Positions 9,764 through 16,575 of a DNA stretch of 33,277 nt are shown piece by piece; positions within the stretch are counted from its first letter, which is position 1; every line of letters starts with the position of its first letter. Position numbers and translations under genes: made by a program. The stretch lies in NCBI GenBank assembly GCA_026400555.1, contig JAPLOW010000047.1, forward strand, positions 1 through 33,277, read 5' to 3'. Source of the DNA: Hyphomicrobiales bacterium. GTDB lineage: Bacteria > Pseudomonadota > Alphaproteobacteria > Rhizobiales > Beijerinckiaceae. Under the pieces are notes generated by a model. The model saw only the letters and a list, made by a program, of their open reading frames with translations, ran no database searches and was not told where the DNA came from.

Positions 9764-11059
9764 TCAGTTCACCTTGCAGGCGCCGTCCGACGGCTTGTCG
9801 GGAGCCCAGCACGGGGCCTTCGTCTCATTCATGATGGTCTGGAGCGTCGCGGCCTGCGCATCGAGCGTGGCGCGGATCGGCGCGCCGCGCAGCACGATGG
9901 CCTGGAAGGTGTCCATGTAGACCTTGCTGAATTCGCCACTCTTGGCGCCGAGCCCCACGGGCAGGAGCGACACAAGCGCGTCCTTCGCTCCTTGGGTCTT
10001 GGCGACTCCTTCGACCAGAAGCGTGATGCCGCCGGGCAGATCGGTCGGCAAATCGGCCTTCACGACGGGGAAAAAGCCCAATTCGCGTGCCATTGTAACC
10101 TGTGTCTCCGGCTTCAGCAGGTGATCAATGGCTGCGGCAGCGCCGGCGCGGTTCGGCGCACCCGGCGCGATGCCAAGACCGGCGACGACCGGCATGAAGC
10201 CGCGGCCCTTGCCGGCGGAGGGCGCGGGGAAGGTCACATAATCATTCGGTGCGGCCACGAGCGCATCCTTGAGGCGGGCGACATGGTCGAAGGCGATCAT
10301 CACCTCGCCGGCCATCAGTGGCTCCTGCATGAAGTCATAGGAGGCCGAGTTGGGGTTCACATGGGTCCACAGGTCCTTGAAGGCCGCCCACATCGCTTCG
10401 GCATCGGCATTCTTGAACGTCGAAACCACGCCACCTGTATAGGACGGATAGAGGTAGCCCTGGAAAAAGCGTGGCATCAGGCCCTTCTGTCCGGCCGGAA
10501 AGCCCAGCGCGCGCTTGCCGGTCCGGTCCTGGATCGCCTTTGCCCAATCCTTGAGCTGCGCGTAGCTGAGCGCATTGATGTCGGCTCCCGCCGGCAGGTA
10601 CTGCAGCGCCTCCTTCCTCGCAGCCATGATGTAGGTGGCCTGCATCCAGGGAATGTACATCTGACGGTCGGTGCCGAGCTTGCCGAGCGCCAGCATGGCT
10701 TCAGGCACACCGCGTTCCCTGGCCCTGGCGGCGAGATCGTCAACCGGATCGAGCCCCTTGCTGCCAACCAGCGGCGACAACTCGCCGTGAAGCGCGCCGA
10801 CCATGGAAATGGTGCGCTTGCCGGCCGCGGTTTCGGCGTCCATGCGGGTCTGGAACGGCGACGGCTCCTCGACCACGAAGGTCACTGGCCCCGGTGCGCC
10901 GCGCAGGATGATCTGCCGGACCTTCGTGGCCTCTTCGATGGGCCTCAGCTGGGTGGACAGGAAGATGGTTTCCTGTGCGAGGGCCCCCTGCGTGGCGGCT
11001 CCCGAAACGGCGGCAGCTGTGAAGGCCGTGGCCGCGAGCAGTCGCTTCAGTCCAGTCAT
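9764..11059 (-). CDS. Periplasmic solute-binding protein of the sugar ABC importer
   Basis: 431 residues. A signal peptide (basic MTGLKR, hydrophobic Ala-rich core, ALA before Q29) is clear. The mature protein has the size and layout of family 1-type sugar-binding proteins, with hinge-like segments such as YIPWMQATYIMAARKEAL and GFMPVVAGLGIAPGAPN and late helices carrying KPETQVTMARELGFFPVV. It captures the substrate for the two permeases encoded next. The ligand is unknown; the hydrolase at the end of the operon suggests a small glycoside. The C-terminal pair of Cys residues (CWAPDKPSDGAC) could form a disulfide. Confidence 0.87.
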   Translation of the reverse strand: MTGLKRLLAATAFTAAAVSGAATQGALAQETIFLSTQLRPIEEATKVRQIILRGAPGPVTFVVEEPSPFQTRMDAETAAGKRTISMVGALHGELSPLVGSKGLDPVDDLAARARERGVPEAMLALGKLGTDRQMYIPWMQATYIMAARKEALQYLPAGADINALSYAQLKDWAKAIQDRTGKRALGFPAGQKGLMPRFFQGYLYPSYTGGVVSTFKNADAEAMWAAFKDLWTHVNPNSASYDFMQEPLMAGEVMIAFDHVARLKDALVAAPNDYVTFPAPSAGKGRGFMPVVAGLGIAPGAPNRAGAAAAIDHLLKPETQVTMARELGFFPVVKADLPTDLPGGITLLVEGVAKTQGAKDALVSLLPVGLGAKSGEFSKVYMDTFQAIVLRGAPIRATLDAQAATLQTIMNETKAPCWAPDKPSDGACKVN

Positions 11060-11102
11060 GGTCGTCTCCCTGGGTTGGCTGCGCCGGGTGTTCCCGGTCG
11101 CT

Positions 11103-12116
11103 TCAGTTCACTTCGTCCTCGCCTGTCGAGGCGCGGAGGATCTGGCGCAGGGGAAAAATCATTCCCTTCTGCGCTGACTCCTTGCCGTCGAGATCGTCGA
11201 ACAGCTTGTCGACAAGACTTTCGCCGACACTTTTCACATCCAGTTCCATGGTGGTGAGGGCCGGATGGGTGAAGCGCGCGGCGTGGATGTTGTCATGGCC
11301 GGTGACGGCGATATCGCGCCCGACCACCAGGCCGGCAGCCTGCGCGGCGCGCACCGCGCCGATAGCCATGCGGTCCGTGGCGCAGATCAGCGCCGTCGGG
11401 CGTTCGGGACCGACCAGAAGCGCCGCAGCGGCGGTCTCGCCAGCGTCCTCTGTTGCCGGGCAGACCCGCTTGAGATCGTCCGGCAGACCGGCGCTGCGCA
11501 TCGCCATATGCCAGCCGCGGGCGCGGAGCTCGGCGAAGGTGAAATGGTCCGGCGCAGCCAGATGCGCGATGCGCCGATGGCCGAGCACGATCAGGCGCCC
11601 GGTGATCTCGCGAAAGCCGGCCTCGCCATCGCCATCGACAAAGGCATAGGGCGTGCGTGTCTCGGTGCGGCCATGACAGACGAAGGGCACGCCGGCTTCC
11701 TGAAGAAGTGCGACCCGCTCGTCCTGCCTCCGTGTCCGCACGATGATGCAGGCATCGGCGCGCCGGTCCTTGACGATGCGGCGGTAGACCGCCTGCTCCT
11801 CGTGGCCGGGGCGGGCGGCCAGCAGCATCAGGTCGAAATGGCGGGCCGCGAGACGTTCGCCGATGACCGCCAGCAACTCGACAAAAACGGGTTCGTAAAA
11901 GCGGCCAGGCTCGGTGGGCATGACCAGCGCGATGGTCTCGCTGGCACCCTTGCGCAAGCGGCGCGCGGCTGAATGGGGCCGGTAGCCAACCGCATCCGCG
12001 GCGCGCCTGACGCGGTCGCGCGTGTCCTTTGCGACATCCCCGTAATCGTCCAGCGCCCGCGACACGGTCGTGATCGACAGGCCCAGATCGGACGCCAGAC
12101 TGCGCAGTGAGGTCAA
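11103..12116 (-). CDS. LacI-family transcriptional regulator of the glycoside operon
   Basis: 337 residues from a TTG at 12116, preceded at 5 bases by GGAGAGG. This start puts the LacI helix-turn-helix at the very N-terminus (LRSLASDLGLSITTVSRALDDYGDVAKDTRDRVRRAADAVGY) as usual for the family; the frame stays open further upstream but that part looks non-coding. Hinge helix HSAARRLRKG, then a periplasmic-binding-like effector domain (TIALVMP, DRMAIGAVRAAQAAG, IAVTGHDNI). It leads the minus-strand unit, 43 bases before the binding protein. Two tandem operator-like sequences sit directly upstream of its start, so autoregulation together with the whole operon is likely. Confidence 0.9.
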   Translation of the reverse strand: MTSLRSLASDLGLSITTVSRALDDYGDVAKDTRDRVRRAADAVGYRPHSAARRLRKGASETIALVMPTEPGRFYEPVFVELLAVIGERLAARHFDLMLLAARPGHEEQAVYRRIVKDRRADACIIVRTRRQDERVALLQEAGVPFVCHGRTETRTPYAFVDGDGEAGFREITGRLIVLGHRRIAHLAAPDHFTFAELRARGWHMAMRSAGLPDDLKRVCPATEDAGETAAAALLVGPERPTALICATDRMAIGAVRAAQAAGLVVGRDIAVTGHDNIHAARFTHPALTTMELDVKSVGESLVDKLFDDLDGKESAQKGMIFPLRQILRASTGEDEVN

Positions 12117-12125
12117 ATCGCCTCT

Positions 12126-12140
12126 CCCGAAACGTTTTGG
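12126..12140 (-). promoter_or_regulatory. LacI-type operator, copy 1
   Basis: CCCGAAACGTTTTGG is a near-palindrome centred on AAACGTTT with the central CpG usual for LacI-family operators. It abuts the ribosome site of the regulator gene. An identical copy begins 22 bases away, about two helical turns, so both sites lie on the same face of the DNA. Confidence 0.75.
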
Positions 12141-12147
12141 AGATTGA

Positions 12148-12162
12148 CCCGAAACGTTTTGG
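12148..12162 (-). promoter_or_regulatory. LacI-type operator, copy 2, with candidate -35 box
   Basis: Identical 15-base copy of the CCCGAAACGTTTTGG site. On the minus strand a TTGACT -35-like hexamer (12170-12165) lies directly before it, so the site occupies the spacer of the likely promoter; the -10 is poor (around 12147-12141). Occupancy would block RNA polymerase, the expected mode of a local repressor. Confidence 0.7.
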
Positions 12163-12291
12163 GAAGTCAATGCCCGTGATGTCCCTGATAAGTGGGGTGC
12201 TGTGGATCTTGCTGGGCGATGCAGGGTTGCGGTTTCGAAGGCTTCGCTGCAACCGGTCTTGAGCGGCTGACGAAGTTGCTCGCCAGACTCC

Positions 12292-12609
12292 CTACTGGAG
12301 CGGGGAGAAGAAGGCCGGCTTGAGGATGCGGTTCTCCATCGCCTCGATGTAGGCGCTCGTCTTCGGCACGAAGGCCAGCCAGTCGGGATCTGCGTAAAGC
12401 CGGTCCCGGCGCTGCTCGCGCTCGGCATGACTGTCATAGCGCCACATCATCAGCACCTGATTCAACTGACCGACCTCGGAGTAGAACCAGCCGATGGACG
12501 GCCCGAGATAGCGGCAATGAATCTCGAAGCCTTCCTGGTGATAGAATTTCAGGTAGTCATGCAGCAGGCCGGGCCTGATCGTGTAAGTGCGCAGTTCGAC
12601 GATTGTCAT
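12292..12609 (-). CDS. NIPSNAP-family protein
   Basis: 105 residues. A single ferredoxin-like (dimeric alpha/beta barrel) NIPSNAP domain: it opens with MTIVELRTYTIRPGLLHDYLKFY and has the family's W-Y-S-E-V-G-Q-L-N-Q-V-L-M-M-W centre and an RRDRLYADPDWLAF helix. Biochemical role is not established for the bacterial members. It lies upstream of the lacI-type gene on the same strand but is separated by 175 bases containing the operators, so it is probably a separate transcription unit. Confidence 0.88.
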   Translation of the reverse strand: MTIVELRTYTIRPGLLHDYLKFYHQEGFEIHCRYLGPSIGWFYSEVGQLNQVLMMWRYDSHAEREQRRDRLYADPDWLAFVPKTSAYIEAMENRILKPAFFSPLQ

Positions 12610-12931
12610 CAGGCCAAATCCCGGTCAAACGAGCGTGAAAAGCTGAGCGCCGAAAGGCCTTCCCGCAAGGCGGCTCTCGGCGTGTGGATACGTGGGACCT
12701 CACCGATCAGATGACCCCGGAGGATGGCGTCCTCTGGATCCACGACACCGACGAGCGAGAAACCATGGCCTTCACGGCGTTCGGCATCGGGACCCTCAAA
12801 GAGCTTATCGCAGACCAGCCTGAGGCCGAAAGCTAAAGACCAGCGGCCTTCGCCGCATGCTTACAGTGTCCAGCTCATACCCGCGAATGCGTATCCGTGC
12901 ATCAACGCCTCGATCAATCATAAAATTTTTC
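12610..12931. other. Intergenic stretch with a short coding-like relic
   Basis: About 320 bases between the NIPSNAP gene and the porin stop. The first part holds a short plus-strand coding-like frame (annotated separately). From about 12890 the composition turns A/T-rich (runs such as AAAATTTTTC), matching the porin cassette, so this point may be its boundary. A small GCGGC-CTTC-GCCGC hairpin lies at 12843-12856. No RNA gene was recognised. Confidence 0.5.
12684..12836 (+). CDS. Small hypothetical ORF or gene remnant
   Basis: A 50-codon plus-strand frame from GTG 12684 (or 41 codons from ATG 12711) to TAA at 12834-12836. The product looks protein-like rather than random (WDLTDQMTPEDGVLWIHDTDE, then ETMAFTAFGIGTLKELIADQ) and has GC-rich third positions, unlike the A/T-rich DNA that follows. 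The frame is open upstream to 12639 without a good start or ribosome site, which suggests a truncated C-terminus of a longer gene. I do not recognise the family. Low confidence that it is expressed. Confidence 0.3.
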   Translation: MDTWDLTDQMTPEDGVLWIHDTDERETMAFTAFGIGTLKELIADQPEAES

Positions 12932-14155
12932 TTAAAACTCAAGTTGCGTACGCAATCCAATGACAAACGCACTGGGACTTGTACTCAAAACTGGTCTGAC
13001 CCATTGCGCACTGAATGTGGTTCGAATATTTTCATTGAGCTGTGCATTATAATAAAATTCAAAACCACTCTCGCCGCTTATATTGAGAGAGGGCTTGAGC
13101 TGAGCAATAAGATCTTTGCTGAGATTGTAACGAAAATAGCCAATACCAAAATTATCACCACTCCTGTCAGACAGGGGACTGGTGCCACCAATTCCAAAGA
13201 AAAATGAGTTCCCAATGAAGGTCGGGTTTGAATCGGACATTGAAATCTGGCCAAATACACCCCACGCTCGTCGAGGATCGTTAGCATCTTGCCACAAATT
13301 TTGCTGAAATGAGTAGGCTGCGTACCAAACTCCTGCCTTTCGTGGGATCGCACCATTGAACCCGGGCTGCAGTGCTTGGCTTATCTGAGATAAATCGGTC
13401 CCTCTTGATGAACCGGATACCAGCTTAAGACCGTGATAGCCAAGAAGACCGGAAACTGTGACGGGGACTGTTGCAGATGCCAGCAGAGTGACTCCATTGC
13501 GGAACAAGCCTTGGGTCGGATCGCGCCGTACGGCGCTGTCCGGATCGTAGCCCATCAGTGCAAAACTTGCCCACGGCGTCGAGTAAGTCGCCATTGCTCC
13601 GAACAAGTAAGGCGGCGTGACGCCTGTCGCTGGCGCAGCGAGACCCAAATGACGAAATCCGCCCAACGTGCCCCCGCCTTGAAGGGGAATCAGCGTTGCC
13701 CGAGACACCATGTCAAATTTACCAATGCTAAACGAAAAATTCCCGGATCGTTGCGCGATATAGACTTCAGTCAGATCGCCCGCTTGCCTGCCTTCGCCTG
13801 GAAATGCCAGACTTGTATTAAACGGAAAAAGCGATCCACCTATTCCATTAAGTGAATGACCTAAATTCTGTTCAAAGCGCACTGAGATGGATAAGCCGTC
13901 AAAGCCGATCATGCGGCCAAGATCAAACACTGATCGGGCGACAAGTTTCCCCCCGCCCCGGCTTACAGAAACACCTGCGCGTGGCAAGTACATTTCGATC
14001 GTCGAAAACGCCTGAAGTCGGATATCAACGCCGCTATCCTTCAGAATGGCCTTCGTTTCAGACCACCGCCTATCGAATGTTTCAGCAACTGCGCCGCCGC
14101 CATGGCAGAAACAGATCGCTGCAAATAAAAATATCCTTACTATTGGCTTCAGCAC
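12932..14155 (-). CDS. OprB-like carbohydrate-selective outer-membrane porin
   Basis: 407 residues. A signal peptide (MLKPIVRIFLFAA, cleavage likely after AVA at residue 24) is followed by alternating amphipathic beta-strands and a terminal phenylalanine (RTQLEF), the outer-membrane barrel signature. Features resembling the OprB family include FDLGRMIGFDGLSISVRFEQNLG, the FPFNTSLAF segment, GKFDMV, and AAYSFQQNLWQDANDPRRAWGVFGQISMSD. OprB porins admit sugars and other small organic solutes. The start is 11 bases after the stop of the Ntn-hydrolase gene, so they form a two-gene transcript. Codon composition is visibly A/T-richer than in the flanking genes, suggesting acquisition. The solute is unknown. 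Confidence 0.82.
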   Translation of the reverse strand: MLKPIVRIFLFAAICFCHGGGAVAETFDRRWSETKAILKDSGVDIRLQAFSTIEMYLPRAGVSVSRGGGKLVARSVFDLGRMIGFDGLSISVRFEQNLGHSLNGIGGSLFPFNTSLAFPGEGRQAGDLTEVYIAQRSGNFSFSIGKFDMVSRATLIPLQGGGTLGGFRHLGLAAPATGVTPPYLFGAMATYSTPWASFALMGYDPDSAVRRDPTQGLFRNGVTLLASATVPVTVSGLLGYHGLKLVSGSSRGTDLSQISQALQPGFNGAIPRKAGVWYAAYSFQQNLWQDANDPRRAWGVFGQISMSDSNPTFIGNSFFFGIGGTSPLSDRSGDNFGIGYFRYNLSKDLIAQLKPSLNISGESGFEFYYNAQLNENIRTTFSAQWVRPVLSTSPSAFVIGLRTQLEF

Positions 14156-14166
14156 GAACCAAATTC

Positions 14167-15258
14167 CTAAGGAACGCTGACTTCGCGAATTGTTTGTTTC
14201 CGAGTTGCACCCGAATCTATCACATGCTGGCCAGGTTTTGTGAAGTCGATTTTGTTCAGATCAATCATCCTTACCTCGCGATTTGCGAAGGTATGAAAGT
14301 AAAGAACCCGATTGGTCAAATCTGAAGCGGTCGTGATCTGTGTTGCCCCGGTAATGTCTTTCGCCTGTGCCTCCGAAGGCGCGAGCGAGCCGAGAGGGAT
14401 ATTGAAATTATCCAAGATACGGAAAGCTTCAAAAACTGCATCGCTGGCTGTTGCAAGCGAGCGGACCGTCGCGGTCAGAACGGCTGCACGAACAAAGCGC
14501 GAAGGAGGCGTAAAATCGCCCGGGAGGCCGAGAAGACCTGAGCCTGCACCGAGCTGCGAAAATCGACGACCGTCAATCTCGATGGGGCTTCGTGATCCCT
14601 GGGCTAGCCCGACGTAGTTCCGCAAATTCGTCAGATGCCAATCATAGGACGGTGAATTGGTGACAACTCCAAGGAAAGCGTCATGCAGACGCACTTGGCC
14701 ACCATCTACAATTTCGACAATGATCGAAGCGCCCGAAGCATCCGCGACCTTCCAGTGGAACGGCAGTGGAGCCCCTCCGAATCTCGGGTCCTCGACATTG
14801 ACCACCCTGACATCTGCGATCGCTTCGCGCACCTCCGCCACAGTGCTGAACGACGAGAGCATCCATTGCATGAAATCGCCGACGCTCATTGAACGGCCAG
14901 CCTGGGCTGGGTCAAACGGCGCAAGGCTCATGAAGTCGGGAAAATAATACATTCCAACATACAGGCCCCTCTCATTCATTCCATCCGGACCAAATGGCTG
15001 ACCATAGGCCATCAGCGAGACAAATCCGTACTTGGCGGTCCACCGTTTACCTGTCAGTCCGGCCGGGGTTTGTCCAACAAACCCATGCCCCCTTGGTGAC
15101 ACAACAAACTGGTCGTGATGTGCATCGCCCAGTGCCCATTCTACGGTTCGTGCTGCCACGACAGCTCCGTCCGCGGAACGCAAGGAAATGCCGGTGCAGG
15201 CCAGCGCATTGCTCATCGCAAGCAGCAAAGCCATAGCCAGCGCCATCAGCTTGTTCAT
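14167..15258 (-). CDS. Exported Ntn hydrolase, choloylglycine hydrolase/penicillin V acylase family
   Basis: 363 residues from the ATG at 15258, preceded by GGGGGG; the longer upstream frame is read-through. The signal peptide ([20 protein letters not shown]) ends exactly before C21, which would become the N-terminal nucleophile after cleavage. R37 lies 16 residues after it, the spacing of C2-R18 in bile salt hydrolases; the usual Asp three residues later is Glu (RTVEW). [12 protein letters not shown] supplies the conserved Asn, and [14 protein letters not shown] the late Arg. The family cleaves linear amides (bile salts, penicillin V, in some Gram-negatives acyl-homoserine lactones). Cotranscribed with an OprB-like porin; substrate unknown. 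Confidence 0.87.
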   Translation of the reverse strand: MNKLMALAMALLLAMSNALACTGISLRSADGAVVAARTVEWALGDAHHDQFVVSPRGHGFVGQTPAGLTGKRWTAKYGFVSLMAYGQPFGPDGMNERGLYVGMYYFPDFMSLAPFDPAQAGRSMSVGDFMQWMLSSFSTVAEVREAIADVRVVNVEDPRFGGAPLPFHWKVADASGASIIVEIVDGGQVRLHDAFLGVVTNSPSYDWHLTNLRNYVGLAQGSRSPIEIDGRRFSQLGAGSGLLGLPGDFTPPSRFVRAAVLTATVRSLATASDAVFEAFRILDNFNIPLGSLAPSEAQAKDITGATQITTASDLTNRVLYFHTFANREVRMIDLNKIDFTKPGQHVIDSGATRKQTIREVSVP

Positions 15259-15285
15259 CGAACTTATCCCCCCGGATCCTGCCTT

Positions 15286-15315
15286 TAAATACGCGCCAGC
15301 CTGAGCAGAAATCAA
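15286..15315 (-). promoter_or_regulatory. Candidate promoter of the Ntn-hydrolase/porin unit
   Basis: On the minus strand TTGATT (15315-15310), an 18-base spacer, and TATTTA (15291-15286) resemble a housekeeping promoter; the ATG of the hydrolase is about 27 bases further on. Hexamer matches are moderate. Confidence 0.4.
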
Positions 15316-15410
15316 GGGTGAGCCACCGAGGCCCGCGCACTGCTGACGGCGCTGGGGCTGATAGGGTTTGTGTGGTTCCGGATCCCGTGCGGCGTCTTGT
15401 ATGAACTTAT

Positions 15411-15444
15411 ACCCTTGACCCGCAGGGGCCGTCCACACATGACA
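15411..15444 (+). repeat. Split 34-bp element, copy A
   Basis: ACCCTTGACCC, six variable bases, then GCCGTCCACACATGACA. The same two blocks at the same spacing recur at 25495-25528. The element ends 38 bases before the start of the LacI-type gene. TTGACC and CATGAC are spaced 17 bases apart, so it may be a promoter; otherwise it is a fragment of a dispersed repeat. Confidence 0.6.
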
Positions 15445-15482
15445 GCAGCCTGCAAGTTCAGCATCCGTCAGAGAGGCATAGT

Positions 15483-16496
15483 TTGAGCCGTCGCTCCCGA
15501 GGAACCGGTCAGGTTCGCATCGAGGATGTCGCTCGCGAGGCCGGCGTCTCGGCGCAATCGGTGTCGCGCTACCTGCGGGATCCGGGGCGTGTCGGCCCTG
15601 CGACGTCGGCACGGATCTGCGAGGCCATCTCGGCGGTGGGCTACGTGCCCAACCTCATTGCCGGCTCTCTCGCCTCGAACCGAAGCCACGTGGTGGGCAT
15701 CCTGCTTCCGACCCTTGCGATCCCCGCGCATGCCGGCCCCGTCGAAGGGCTAGCGGCGGCTCTGCGGGACAGCGCTTACGAGGTTCTGGTGGGCACCACG
15801 GGCTATGACGCGGGCGCGGAGGAACGTCTCGTCCGCGCTTTCGTCGGCCGCAGGGTCGACGGACTGGTCCTCACGAGCGACGTGCTGTCTGCCGAGTTGC
15901 GCAGGACGCTCACGGCTTTCGCAGCGCCCGTGGTCCAGATCTGGGAACTCCCGTCAGAGCCGTTCGACATGGCGGTGGGCGTTTCGAACAAGGCCGTCGG
16001 TGCCGCTGTCGCAGGCCATTTCCTGGCGCGGGGCCATCGCCTCTGCGCCGCCGTCGGCCATGCTCAGGCCACGGATACGCGCTCTGCGGCGCGTGTCGCC
16101 GGCTTCGTCGAGACCCTCGCCGCAGCCGGTGCGCCCGCGCCAATCCGCCTCGACGTGCGCATGCCCGAGGCGCTCGCCCAAGCCGACGCAATCCTCGCCA
16201 GACTGTGCGCGGAGGGCCCACCCAGCGCCGTATTCTGCACCGCCGGCCAACTGACGGTCGCCTTGCATTTCGCAGCCCGCCGCGCTGGGCTCAACCTTCC
16301 GGACGACCTCGCCCTGATGGGGCTCGACAGTGAGTTCGCCGCGCTTGTCGATCCGCCGCTCTCGGTTGTCCGCGTGCGCACCTACGAGTTTGGCCGGCTG
16401 GCGGGCGAGATGCTGATCGAGCGGCTGGCCGGCCGCCGGCCGGAGACCCAAATGAGGGATGTCGGCTTCGAGATGATCCTGCGCGCCAGCACCTGA
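15483..16496 (+). CDS. LacI/GntR-type transcriptional regulator of the sugar-acid operon
   Basis: 337 residues from a TTG at 15483, preceded by AGAGAGG (15470-15476) at 6 bases; this start places the DNA-binding domain at the N-terminus. Helix-turn-helix [47 protein letters not shown], hinge [16 protein letters not shown], then the effector-binding lobe pair ending with [25 protein letters not shown]. The gene lies directly before the Dpp-type operon on the same strand; a perfect palindrome at 16531-16542 is its most likely binding site. Effector presumably a sugar or sugar acid of the pathway. Confidence 0.9.
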   Translation: MSRRSRGTGQVRIEDVAREAGVSAQSVSRYLRDPGRVGPATSARICEAISAVGYVPNLIAGSLASNRSHVVGILLPTLAIPAHAGPVEGLAAALRDSAYEVLVGTTGYDAGAEERLVRAFVGRRVDGLVLTSDVLSAELRRTLTAFAAPVVQIWELPSEPFDMAVGVSNKAVGAAVAGHFLARGHRLCAAVGHAQATDTRSAARVAGFVETLAAAGAPAPIRLDVRMPEALAQADAILARLCAEGPPSAVFCTAGQLTVALHFAARRAGLNLPDDLALMGLDSEFAALVDPPLSVVRVRTYEFGRLAGEMLIERLAGRRPETQMRDVGFEMILRAST

Positions 16497-16500
16497 CGGC

Positions 16501-16530
16501 TTGACAGTGCAGATTGTCGCCTCGTAGCAT
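16501..16530 (+). promoter_or_regulatory. Promoter of the sugar-acid transport/catabolism operon
   Basis: A perfect TTGACA -35 (16501-16506), 18 bases, and TAGCAT (16525-16530, four of six matches) lie 5 bases after the regulator stop. The operator palindrome begins at the next base, covering the expected transcription start. Confidence 0.65.
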
Positions 16531-16542
16531 GTTAGCGCTAAC
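16531..16542. promoter_or_regulatory. LacI-type operator, perfect 12-bp palindrome
   Basis: GTTAGCGCTAAC is an exact palindrome with a central CpG, the layout of LacI-family operators. It directly follows the -10 box and lies 33 bases before the binding-protein ATG, an ideal site for repression by the regulator encoded just upstream. Confidence 0.78.
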
Positions 16543-16575
16543 TTAGACGACGCAGATCGGATGGGGAGGATAACC

